From the IMG/VR virus record IMGVR_UViG_3300030110_000183, positions 1 to 32,411 of that record: a DNA stretch of 32,411 nucleotides; one strand, written 5' to 3'. This document shows positions 16,932 through 23,452 of the stretch, piece after piece; the first letter of the stretch is position 1; every line of letters starts with the position of its first letter. Source of the stretch: a virus. The notes under the pieces were generated by a model, which saw nothing but the letters and a program-made list of their open reading frames with translations, had not been told where the DNA came from and did no database searches. The position numbers and the translations under genes were made by a program.

Positions 16932-18474
16932 TCATCATTTGTCCTTGTTGTTGCATTTGCATTTGTTGTTGCTGAAGTTGTTGAGCAAATTGAATTATTT
17001 GCTGTCTTTCTTCTAAATCTCTTATTAAGAAATCAGGAACACCAAACTTCTTAGCTAAATAAGCAGCAGTTTCCTCTGAATTAATTAATACATTAACAAT
17101 CTCAGGTCCAAATCTTGCACCAACTAACTCTAAGAATCTATTTACAGAAGTAATATCTTGATTAGCTTGAGCCTGTGATAAAGGAGAAACAGATCTAATT
17201 TTTACCTGTCTGCCATTTAATGTAGGTATTTCTATTCTCCCTTGTTTCTTTAGAATATAAACAACTCTTTGGAGAACTGGTTGGACTAACTCAGCTTGCA
17301 ATCTACCAAACGCAGATCCTATTCTTCTACTTAAATCAGCCATACGTTCTGCAATCTCTGTTGCACTAGCTGGAGTACGATCTGGATTACCAAGCATATC
17401 ATTATACAATGCTCTTTTAATATTAAGTCTCATGTCAGATAAAATAAGATTAGCTACATCAAATGATCCAGCAGCCTTGACTGGTTGAAGTCCAGCAGAG
17501 TTTGGAGCTTTAGGAATAACAGTTCCAGGTACTAAGTTAATTGTATCAGGATTAATCACACCATCATCATCCATTTGATACACGCCAGATATAGCCATCT
17601 GTGCATTTTCTAAAATTAATTCTATTGTAAGATTGGTAGTCTTAATGGCACTCAAAGCACTTATAAGTGGACCTCTACCATAGACAGCACCGGGATCTTT
17701 ACTCCAACGAAAACAAATAAATGGATTGCTACCAGTTCCGCTAAACTCTTCATACTTTAATAAACACTTTGTATTTATCTCAAAGATAATACAGTAGTAG
17801 GCATCTTCATTTAACTTACTATAGTTCTTGCAAATAATTTCTAATACTTTAGTTCTTCCGTCTGGATTGGCAATCATTTCTGATTGAAGCCTATCCTTTA
17901 AAACAGCATCAGGATAAAGAACTTTTATATCAGTATACCGAATGTCCCTTTCTCTAAATACATGATCAATACGATCATCAGGACCAACATCCAGCACAAC
18001 ATGAGGTAAAGGAAGAGCAGTAAAATTAACTGGATTAACAGCATCACCCTCTTCGACATGAAGAACCCCAGTGCCAATAGCAAGATCCATAAAAGATTCA
18101 TGAACCTCTTGACCAAAGTTTGAGTTCTGAATAACTTCAAAAACATAATCAGTTACTTCATCTAAGTCATTATCTATCTTTTCTCTTGTTTCTTTAGGTA
18201 CTTCACTTCCAGCAGTAAAGTCAGCCCACCTAGCAAAGTTAGGAACTAAGCCAGCTTGAAGTCTTGAGGCAAACTCCTGAACTCCAACAACAGCAGTTTC
18301 ATCAAATATCTTATCATCTCTTCTTTCACCAATAGATTGAGTAGCGAATGTTTGTCGCATAGGCATTGCAAACTCATAACATTCATCAAATAAACTCTCC
18401 CAACGTCTACGAATACTTTTTGCTCTTTCATATTTTTTTAGGAAAGTTTCTATTAACTGTTGATCTTCGTTCAA
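16912..18474 (-). CDS. Portal / head-to-tail connector (T7 gp8-like)
   Basis: 520 residues, near the T7 gp8 length. It begins MNEDQQLIETFLKKYERAKSIRRRWESLFDECYEFAMP, the standard opening of this family, with FASRLQAGLVPNFARWADFTAG (about 68-89), FRWSKDPGAVYGRGP (about 251-265) and PDRTPASATEIAERMADLSRRIGSAFGRLQ (about 363-392). The C-terminus is Gln/Met-rich and low in complexity. The product is the dodecameric ring through which DNA enters and leaves. It lies downstream of the large terminase, as expected. Confidence 0.95.
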   Translation of the reverse strand: MNEDQQLIETFLKKYERAKSIRRRWESLFDECYEFAMPMRQTFATQSIGERRDDKIFDETAVVGVQEFASRLQAGLVPNFARWADFTAGSEVPKETREKIDNDLDEVTDYVFEVIQNSNFGQEVHESFMDLAIGTGVLHVEEGDAVNPVNFTALPLPHVVLDVGPDDRIDHVFRERDIRYTDIKVLYPDAVLKDRLQSEMIANPDGRTKVLEIICKNYSKLNEDAYYCIIFEINTKCLLKYEEFSGTGSNPFICFRWSKDPGAVYGRGPLISALSAIKTTNLTIELILENAQMAISGVYQMDDDGVINPDTINLVPGTVIPKAPNSAGLQPVKAAGSFDVANLILSDMRLNIKRALYNDMLGNPDRTPASATEIAERMADLSRRIGSAFGRLQAELVQPVLQRVVYILKKQGRIEIPTLNGRQVKIRSVSPLSQAQANQDITSVNRFLELVGARFGPEIVNVLINSEETAAYLAKKFGVPDFLIRDLEERQQIIQFAQQLQQQQMQMQQQGQMMNGQTQQ

Positions 18475-18478
18475 AGGA

Positions 18479-18760
18479 TTATCCTAACATTGGATTTCTA
18501 TAACCAATTCCACCTCGAGTAGAAGTGTATAAAGCTCTTCTTCCTCTGCTCCCTCGCATAACTTTTTGTCCAGCTTTTGCACCAGTTTCATAAGTTAAAG
18601 ATGTTTTAATTGGAGTTTCAGCTTGAATCGTTTCTTCTTTTTCATCTTGCCTACGTTCAATTTTTCTTTTTTCTTCTTCTTCTTTTTGAGCCTTCTGCTG
18701 TTCTTTTACTGGCTCACTTACTGGCTCTGGATCAGAACCTCCACCACCACCAAAACACAT
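18479..18760 (-). CDS. Small virion-associated protein starting MCFGGGGG, 93 aa
   Basis: I start at 18760: ATG is preceded by TAAGGAGAAGAAA, and MCFGGGGGSDPEP is the recurring opening of this small protein next to portal genes in podophages. A longer reading from 18847 would run into the terminase end and has no ribosome-binding site. After the Gly run come a Lys/Glu coiled coil (about 18-45) and an Arg/Gly-rich tail (VMRGSRGRRALYTSTRGGIG). The function is unknown; it may be a minor head or ejection component. Confidence 0.78.
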   Translation of the reverse strand: MCFGGGGGSDPEPVSEPVKEQQKAQKEEEEKRKIERRQDEKEETIQAETPIKTSLTYETGAKAGQKVMRGSRGRRALYTSTRGGIGYRNPMLG

Positions 18761-18770
18761 TTTCTTCTCC

Positions 18771-20291
18771 TTATAGTCTATTCCAAAAACTAGTCTTATT
18801 TCTATTAATAGGCGATCTTTTAAAAATATCAAAGCCTTTTCTTGCATTGAAAGCTTTGACTGGTTTTTGACCAGAGATTAAAGACCTCCCTTCTCCAGCT
18901 CCCAACATTAAATATTGAAGAGCATCATGCACATGAGAGTACATATTTTTCTCAGGTTTGTCGTCATATCGTTCTCCTGATACTTGCATCCTTCTGTAAC
19001 AATAGCCACCTTGAAATCCTTTTATTAAAGTTTGACAGCGTTTATCAATCATAAAAGATGGCAAACCCTCAGACATCTTTGTTAACTGAGAAGCAACAGA
19101 TTCAAGTCTAAGGTCTACGCTGTTGCTAGGAGCTGGCACAGCTTTTAATCCAGCACCTCTTAAAATCTGAAATGGAGTTGATTCATCTGTTTGCGCTCTG
19201 AAATCTCCAGCGGGGTCACCATAGATATAAACATCAAGACCTGAGAATCGAGTGGCAATTTCCTGACGGAGTAATTCGGCAAATCTAACAACACCCATAT
19301 CAATAGCAACTATTTCATTCTGTATTAACCAACGACCTCGCACCTTTTGACCGAACACAGCAGAAGGAGTAAGACCAAAATCAATTCCAATATATAAAGG
19401 AACTCCAATAGCAATCGGTATTTCTTCATCTGCTAAATGCGTATCGCCAACAAAGTCTGGATAAACTGGTTTACCCTCTTGTATTAAACCAAGTCTATTC
19501 ATTACATAAACATCTATCCAGCTCTTAGTCTTTCCTCTAATAAGATTGGTGTAGTAGCTTCCTAATATATTCTTTTTATTTTCTGCTTTGGGGTTGAGAG
19601 AGTAAGACGTAATTTCTTTCCTGTCATTTATTTCTTCCAGCATTGCTGCTGGTTGAACATAGAATCTCCAGTTGTCAGGCTTTACTAACATGGTCGCTTG
19701 CTCTCTCGGTATATGATCTGGTATTGGAACTTCTCCAGCCATGATAGCCCACCAATGGTCTTCCTCTGGTGCGTTAGTATCACAGATAACACCTGACCAA
19801 CTAGCACCACCCTCTCTCATACTTGGGAATCTACCGACACGCATAGTACACGCATCAATAATACTCTTCGGAATCTCTCTAGCTTCGTTGACCCATATCC
19901 CAGTTAGTTCCAGAGAAAGAAGTTTCTTTACATCTTCTGGTCTGTCTAACGCTAAGAAGATTACTTCCAAATCAAGATCATTTACTTTGATGTGATGAGT
20001 ATAAGGAACTGACCAATGAAAGTTTCCCCAGTCTGATTCTGGAAACCAATCAAGCCAAGTCTTAATAGTAGTAGTTCTTAACTGAGGATTGGTGTTTCTA
20101 ATAACAGCCCACCTCGATCTCCGAACTCCATCTTCATTCGGCTTCTGCTCTAATGCTCTTCTGAATACTTCGACACAACAACCAACAGATTTACCAGAGC
20201 CAACTGGACCTCGAATCCCACGAAAGAAACTACTGTCCTTCATAAAATTTTTAAGAACTTCTCCGTCTGGTTTGTACTTAAAGTCTGTCAT
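18771..20291 (-). CDS. terL: Terminase large subunit
   Basis: 506 residues. Walker A GPVGSGKS at 28-35, Walker B-type LTGIWVNEARE at 129-139 and the CDTNAPEEDHW coupling block at 170-180 form the packaging ATPase. The nuclease domain shows IGIDFG (Asp304), YGDP (Asp359) and HVHDALQYLML (Asp456), the three expected metal-binding acids. It cuts concatemers and drives DNA into the prohead. It overlaps the preceding small gene by 14 bases. Unusually, the small subunit is six open frames upstream rather than adjacent. Confidence 0.95.
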   Translation of the reverse strand: MTDFKYKPDGEVLKNFMKDSSFFRGIRGPVGSGKSVGCCVEVFRRALEQKPNEDGVRRSRWAVIRNTNPQLRTTTIKTWLDWFPESDWGNFHWSVPYTHHIKVNDLDLEVIFLALDRPEDVKKLLSLELTGIWVNEAREIPKSIIDACTMRVGRFPSMREGGASWSGVICDTNAPEEDHWWAIMAGEVPIPDHIPREQATMLVKPDNWRFYVQPAAMLEEINDRKEITSYSLNPKAENKKNILGSYYTNLIRGKTKSWIDVYVMNRLGLIQEGKPVYPDFVGDTHLADEEIPIAIGVPLYIGIDFGLTPSAVFGQKVRGRWLIQNEIVAIDMGVVRFAELLRQEIATRFSGLDVYIYGDPAGDFRAQTDESTPFQILRGAGLKAVPAPSNSVDLRLESVASQLTKMSEGLPSFMIDKRCQTLIKGFQGGYCYRRMQVSGERYDDKPEKNMYSHVHDALQYLMLGAGEGRSLISGQKPVKAFNARKGFDIFKRSPINRNKTSFWNRL

Positions 20292-20478
20292 TATCCACAG
20301 CTTGTTTAAGTAATTGCTGTGCTACCTTCTCTCCTAGACTCTCAATAACATTATCTATCATACTATTAGAAACAAATGATGCACCATGCTTCTCATCAAA
20401 GTATTGAAAGTGTATTTGTTTTACAGACTGCCTCAGTCTTCTGTGATCTTCTGGTTTTAATTTATTAATAAACGTCAA
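20278..20478 (-). CDS. Hypothetical 66-aa protein before terL
   Basis: Reads MTFINKLKPEDHRRLRQSVKQ, then a helical, mildly acidic body with VIESLGEKVAQQLLKQAVD. It has an AGGAGG-type ribosome-binding site within the end of the upstream gene and overlaps terL by 14 bases and the DUF5872-like gene by 4 (ATGA-type). Short proteins with 'IESLG...AE.L...AV' near terL occur in other marine podophages, but I cannot name the family. Confidence 0.65.
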   Translation of the reverse strand: MTFINKLKPEDHRRLRQSVKQIHFQYFDEKHGASFVSNSMIDNVIESLGEKVAQQLLKQAVDNDRL

Positions 20479-20717
20479 GCAAACCTCCTATACAATGCTG
20501 TCTTTTTAGCTATCGCTTTTGGTTGGGGAGAAAATTGTTTACCTTTTTTCTTTGCTGCTCTCTTCTTTGCAGTCGTTTTGGCATATTCCTCAGAAGATAA
20601 TGCTTTAATTGCTTTCTCTGGTAGGTAGCGCTCTCCAGTCTCAGAAGACTTCTTTCCACTCTTGGTTCTCCACTTCTGCTCACCCCAAGCTTTTAGACTT
20701 CTTTGAGATTTCTTCAT
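20475..20717 (-). CDS. DUF5872-like basic protein, 80 aa
   Basis: MKKSQRSLKAWGEQKWRTKSG, then GERYLPEKAIKALSSEEYAKTTAKKRA and KGKQFSPQPKAIAKKTALYR. This is a close match to the DUF5872 pattern (KSQRSL..W..Q.WRTKSGK ... ERYLP..A...L...EY..T...K), seen in marine phages and algal viruses. It is strongly basic, which suggests nucleic-acid binding. Start overlaps the upstream stop as TAATG. The biochemical role is unknown. Confidence 0.85.
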   Translation of the reverse strand: MKKSQRSLKAWGEQKWRTKSGKKSSETGERYLPEKAIKALSSEEYAKTTAKKRAAKKKGKQFSPQPKAIAKKTALYRRFA

Positions 20718-20884
20718 TAGGTATATCCACCACCACGTTTCTTATAAAGTTTAGCCAGGAGTTGAGCCTTTCGAGCAGACCACTTTCCAGCAGCAGTTCC
20801 TTGTACAGCTCTGCCTTTTATAGAATTAAATAAAGCCTTTCTCATCTTTGGCTTTGTATAATTTCCAGCAGCATTAACTGCCAT
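20717..20884 (-). CDS. Small basic protein MAVNAAGNYTKP-type, 55 aa
   Basis: Reads MAVNAAGNYTKPKMRKALFN, continues with IKGRAVQGTAAGKWSARKAQ and ends LLAKLYKKRGGGYT. Proteins with 'NAAGNYTKP.MR..LF..IK ... GKWSARKAQ.LAK.Y...GGGY' are frequent in marine phage genomes, so this short gene is real. It is basic, without membrane segments. It is joined to both neighbours by TAATG overlaps (20717 and 20884). Function unknown; a DNA-packaging or nucleoprotein accessory is possible from composition and position. Confidence 0.8.
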   Translation of the reverse strand: MAVNAAGNYTKPKMRKALFNSIKGRAVQGTAAGKWSARKAQLLAKLYKKRGGGYT

Positions 20885-21045
20885 TAGCTTTTCTTCTTTA
20901 AAATTTTCATCTGAAGGCTTTTCGGAAGACTCTTCTGTTTAGAAGTTAAACCTTCTTTTGATTCTTTCTTCTTCTTTCTAGCAGACCCCATAGTCTTTGA
21001 TGGGCGACCTACCTGACTTCCATACGTTCCTTTTCCCATTGGCAT
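20884..21045 (-). CDS. Small basic protein MPMGKGTYGSQVGRP-type, 53 aa
   Basis: Reads MPMGKGTYGSQVGRPSKT, then a Lys/Ser-rich tail ending QMKILKKKS. An AAAGGA ribosome-binding site precedes the first ATG. The opening 'MGKGTYGS.VGRP' recurs in marine phage small proteins. It is very basic and probably disordered. It lies 4 bases after the DUF6321-like gene and is coupled by TAATG to the next one. No function known. Confidence 0.75.
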   Translation of the reverse strand: MPMGKGTYGSQVGRPSKTMGSARKKKKESKEGLTSKQKSLPKSLQMKILKKKS

Positions 21046-21049
21046 AAGA

Positions 21050-21352
21050 TTATCCTTTCTTTTTATTCTTATTTCTTTTTGATATTGCTGCCGCTTTTCG
21101 TTTTGCGTCTGCTTTGCTTGATGCTCCCCAAGCTCTTAGACTGAGAAGAAGTCTTGTTGGCTTTCCCTTCGAGTCCCTTTCTGGACCTCTCATTCCCCCC
21201 ATCCTTGCTAGAAAGCTTGCTCTTCTTGGGTTGTCTCCTGACTTCACTGGAGCTTTGAGAGTCCCTTGAGTGTAACTCTTTCGACCCGCCTCGTTGAGTC
21301 CTCCGCTTGGATTCTTTCCTCCCTTTCTTTGCCACAATGGTGTCTTTGCCAT
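21050..21352 (-). CDS. DUF6321-like basic protein, 100 aa
   Basis: MAKTPLWQRKGGKNPSGGLN, then EAGRKSY and RRASFLARMGGMRGPERDSKGKPTRLLLSLRAWG: the DUF6321-type pattern ('W.RK.GKNP.GGLN..GR.SY ... R.SFCARM.GM ... SLR.W'). I start at 21352, which has a GAGGAG ribosome-binding site, instead of 33 bases earlier. Lys/Arg-rich end. It is common beside terminase genes and in viruses of marine microbes; function unknown. A second open frame overlaps nearly all of it. Confidence 0.85.
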   Translation of the reverse strand: MAKTPLWQRKGGKNPSGGLNEAGRKSYTQGTLKAPVKSGDNPRRASFLARMGGMRGPERDSKGKPTRLLLSLRAWGASSKADAKRKAAAISKRNKNKKKG

Positions 21353-21443
21353 GTACAATCTCCTCTTCAGATAACTTATCGACATTTTGTTTCATTGGCA
21401 AGACCCTTCCTAAAAGACTGCCAACAAGTACACCTACTCTCAT
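21069..21443 (-). CDS. Overlapping frame, possible 124-aa protein over the DUF6321-like gene
   Basis: The ATG at 21443 has a strong ribosome-binding site (GAAGGAGATACTCATG). The first roughly 30 residues (MRVGVLVGSLLGRVLPMKQN, then VDKLSEEEIVHG) lie in otherwise unused DNA and look like a genuine small protein with an amphipathic start. The remaining frame stays open to 21069 across the DUF6321-like gene in another register, giving a Lys/Ser/Arg-rich tail. Either this is true overprinting or a short ancestral gene has lost its stop and runs on. The start is believable; the length is uncertain. Confidence 0.45.
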   Translation of the reverse strand: MRVGVLVGSLLGRVLPMKQNVDKLSEEEIVHGKDTIVAKKGRKESKRRTQRGGSKELHSRDSQSSSEVRRQPKKSKLSSKDGGNERSRKGLEGKANKTSSQSKSLGSIKQSRRKTKSGSNIKKK

Positions 21444-21568
21444 GAGTATCTCCTTCAGTTTGTTCATCAAGCTTTTTTCTCCTAAAATGCTAGTGGTAGA
21501 CCATTGTTATTGGTAGGTCACTGACTTTTGGGGTACACCCCTACGCTTGTAGAGTATACAGAGAATAA

Positions 21569-21946
21569 TCAGCTCAGATCTATCTTAACATTTACATTAC
21601 CTACATGGCTATGCATTACTTTATCTGGTGCTTTAAAGCCAGCTCTATCTAGCAAATCCTTACTTGCTTCAAGGCTTACATACTCAGACTTAGCATTACT
21701 TGATAGCTGAACAATCTTATTCAATGCCTTCGTAGCGTTCATTCCTAAACTATCTGCTATAGCTTGCATCATATACTGTTGCACATGTGGTGTCTTCAAT
21801 GCCTTTGTTGCACTTACTCTTCCACTTTCGCCAGCGCTGTACCCAGCGACTTGGCTTGCGTTCTTAACACTTCCACCATTTGCTACTAACGTATCAACCA
21901 GCTTCTTCTGTTTCTCTGTTAACCTTACAAGTGTCATGCCGATCAT
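21569..21946 (-). CDS. terS: Terminase small subunit
   Basis: 125 residues. LTEKQKKLVDTLVANGGSVKNASQVAGYSAG (about 9-39) is a typical small-terminase helix-turn-helix opening, followed by AT-KALKTPHVQQYMMQA and ALNKIVQLSSNAKSEYVSLEASKDLLDRAG. It recognises packaging DNA and regulates the large subunit. The ATG at 21946 has AAGGTG 4 bases upstream; an in-frame ATG at 21937 lacks one. It is the first gene of the late strand, next to the structured divergent region, which is therefore a plausible site for pac/cos. Confidence 0.85.
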   Translation of the reverse strand: MIGMTLVRLTEKQKKLVDTLVANGGSVKNASQVAGYSAGESGRVSATKALKTPHVQQYMMQAIADSLGMNATKALNKIVQLSSNAKSEYVSLEASKDLLDRAGFKAPDKVMHSHVGNVNVKIDLS

Positions 21947-21980
21947 TCTGCACCTTTTCTTAACTTCATGTCAATAGATT

Positions 21981-21999
21981 AATTGAGCTATATTCAATT
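21981..21999. promoter_or_regulatory. Inverted repeat AATTGA-N7-TCAATT upstream of terS
   Basis: Perfect 6-bp arms with a 7-base spacer, 35 bases upstream of the terS start. The size and AT-richness suit an operator for one of the HTH proteins of the early unit, but nothing links them directly. Confidence 0.35.
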
Positions 22000-22052
22000 T
22001 AGTTCGTTCCTCACCTACCAACTTAGTATTTCAATATGCAATGCAGATGCAC

Positions 22053-22068
22053 ACCCAACAAGTTGGGT
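22053..22068. other. Palindrome ACCCAAC-AA-GTTGGGT
   Basis: Perfect 7-base arms around AA; as RNA it would form a 6-bp stem with a CAAG loop. It is followed on the plus strand by TCTT only, so it is a poor terminator. It may be the 5' boundary element of the structured region or a protein-binding site. Confidence 0.45.
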
Positions 22069-22111
22069 TCTTCGCCTCGCTGAGCCAGTCTCCACTCCAG
22101 CAAGACTGCGT

Positions 22112-22623
22112 TCCTTGTCATGCGTACGTTACACCAGTCTCAACAAGGACTCGAATCTTACTCACATGAAATACGGACACACACACACGAATTCCAATAA
22201 TATGGTCACAGACGTTCGGATTCAGATGCTCCTAGACCCGCATCTGATTTGCCAAACATTGCCTACTAGGAAGTCATTCGGGCGATAGAACCGAATAACG
22301 ATTCCTACTAGTCTATGAGTGGCAAACTTATCCTCATTGTTTGCAAAACATAGTCGCACTGATAGACGTGCTTCCTTGTTTCGTGAAGATCATGAACACC
22401 AGAATTTACCTCGGCAAGCCTCGCCCAAGAGGGCAAGCGAAATATATGATGCGAGCCTACTTGCCTTCGGCAAGCCGCCAATCCGACCCTCGCCCAGTAT
22501 AGTCGTCGTGCCTCCTCCTTACTGGCATATATTTAACTTGGACATTCTGGAGTTCGTGATTACTCGATAGATGTTTTGGTATTCGTATGTGTGATATGTT
22601 TACTGGTTCGGATACCAAGATGT
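22112..22623 (+). ncRNA. Candidate large structured RNA or structured early leader
   Basis: Perfect stems on the plus strand: TCCTTGT/ACAAGGA (22112-22118 with 22143-22149); TCAGATGC/GCATCTGA (22222-22229 with 22240-22247); TTTGCCA/TGGCAAA (22248-22254 with 22320-22326) enclosing TAGGAA/TTCCTA (22267-22272 with 22302-22307) and ATTCGG/CCGAAT (22276-22281 with 22291-22296); GCCC-AAGA-GGGC (22423-22434); CTTGCC-TTC-GGCAAG (22460-22474); and a 15-bp hairpin at 22571-22623. The strand is assigned from the last hairpin lying just before the early ribosome-binding site and from G-U pairs there. No known RNA family is recognised by eye. Confidence 0.4.
22571..22623 (+). promoter_or_regulatory. 15-bp hairpin in the leader of the first early gene
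   Basis: Arms 22571-22585 and 22609-22623 pair over 15 positions: 11 Watson-Crick and 4 G-U pairs, with a 23-base loop. The core GGTAT/ATACC is strong. It ends 20 bases before AAGGAG. G-U pairs favour formation in plus-strand RNA over DNA cruciform. It could protect the mRNA 5' end, regulate translation or be the 3' end of the structured RNA. Confidence 0.55.
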
Positions 22624-22655
22624 TAACTTAAATAAATAAATAAGGAGTATATATT

Positions 22656-23393
22656 ATGAGTAATGTAAATAAAACAAGTAAAAGATATTTCGATCAAGAC
22701 ATTGTAGATAGTGCAGATGCGTTATCTCAGATGCGTAAGTCAAAGCAGTATAAGGCTTTAGAGAAGGCTTCGGCTGGAAATGAGCATATGCTTTTTGATA
22801 TAGCATTTCAGAACATTCTTGGTAATGGTGAAGTATTCAATCCATATGAACTAAGATCTAACATTGATGCAGAGCAGTTACAGTATCAAAGAATGGTCAA
22901 TGGTGAATGGATTGCAGATGACACTCAAGTTCCAGTAGGTCAAATGCTTACCAAGATGCTAACTGAAGACATTCTATTTGCTCACAACAGAACAGATAAG
23001 AATGGGAAGTTAGTTGACTCTATCGCAAAAGGTGAAAGAGTTTATTTGGGTCAACGGAACAAGGCTATCTCAAAGAAAAGAGATAACATTCAAGGTAAGG
23101 CTACTCATAGTGACTTGAGCATTGAGCATGATCTGAAAAGAGCTAATGCGAACAAAGAAGCTACAGAGAAGGTCAAGAACTTTCATCTATATCTTGAGAC
23201 TCTTTACTTCGAGATGACTGGTGAGATATATGAGACTCCGTATCAGAAAGCTAATGATACCAGAGTTGTAGCTAGTCCAGAGTCTACTGCAATGCAAGAA
23301 GCAGAAGCAGAGATCTTGAAGTTGGAACAAGGCTTAGGTCATGCGCCAACTGAAAAGACTGAAGAAGTTCTTGATATCAACACTGTCAAGTAA
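22656..23393 (+). CDS. First early protein, 245 aa, unknown function
   Basis: Begins MSNVNKTSKRYFDQDIVDSA, preceded by a run of AAATAAATAAATAAGGAG. Charged and helical, without membrane segments. It contains LFDIAFQNILGNGEVFNPYEL, a basic middle (RNKAISKKRDNIQGKATHSD) and an acidic C-terminus (QEAEAEILKLEQGLG). I do not recognise the family. As the first gene behind the structured leader it is expected to be expressed early; a host-takeover or replication role is possible but not shown by the sequence. Confidence 0.8.
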   Translation: MSNVNKTSKRYFDQDIVDSADALSQMRKSKQYKALEKASAGNEHMLFDIAFQNILGNGEVFNPYELRSNIDAEQLQYQRMVNGEWIADDTQVPVGQMLTKMLTEDILFAHNRTDKNGKLVDSIAKGERVYLGQRNKAISKKRDNIQGKATHSDLSIEHDLKRANANKEATEKVKNFHLYLETLYFEMTGEIYETPYQKANDTRVVASPESTAMQEAEAEILKLEQGLGHAPTEKTEEVLDINTVK

Positions 23394-23404
23394 CAATCGT
23401 AACC

Positions 23405-23431
23405 GAGGGTCAGAGCTTCATGCTCTGGCTC
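23405..23431 (+). terminator. Hairpin after the first early gene (possible weak terminator)
   Basis: CAGAGC-TTCAT-GCTCTG (23411-23427) is a perfect 6-bp stem, extended by GAG/CTC on the outside. It starts 12 bases after the stop codon. The downstream CACTTTCA is only weakly U-rich, so it may slow or process the transcript more than end it. Confidence 0.4.
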
Positions 23432-23452
23432 TCACTTTCACAGGATAACATC

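Larger units (their letters stand above)
21947..22655. other. Divergent 709-bp gene-free region, GC-rich and highly structured
   Basis: This is the longest stretch without a credible gene, between the first late gene and the first early gene. By hand count, GC is about 47% over 22021-22560, compared with well under 40% in nearby genes. Two plus-strand open frames exist (21983-22288, 22319-22570) but have no ribosome-binding site and low-quality composition. It contains an inverted repeat, a near-perfect palindrome and several perfect stems listed separately. Likely contents are early and late promoters, origin and/or packaging signals, and possibly a structured RNA. I found no convincing sigma70 -35/-10 pair. 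Confidence 0.8.

Noticed and set aside
18761-18847. Longer start for the MCFGGGGG protein
   Set aside because: The extension overlaps the terminase C-terminus and lacks a ribosome-binding site, while the internal ATG has TAAGGAG.
21500-21545. GGGG-TGTA-CCCC hairpin between terS and the next gene as a terminator
   Set aside because: Only 4 bp and no U-run; ending transcription there would separate terS from the rest of the late genes.
22081-22170. tRNA-like fragment (TTCGAGTCC on the minus strand)
   Set aside because: No matching acceptor or anticodon arms could be drawn around it. No complete tRNA was found by eye in the window.
21983-22288. Plus-strand 101-codon open frame in the divergent region
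   Set aside because: No ribosome-binding site; Ser/Thr/His/Leu-rich composition typical of spurious frames; it covers perfect RNA stems.
22319-22570. Plus-strand 83-codon open frame in the divergent region
   Set aside because: No ribosome-binding site, no recognisable pattern, and it runs through the GCCC/GGGC and CTTGCC/GGCAAG hairpins.
22560-22610. Extended -10 (TGATATGTT) as the promoter of the first early gene
   Set aside because: No -35 box 17 bases upstream, and it falls in the loop of the long hairpin; support is too weak.
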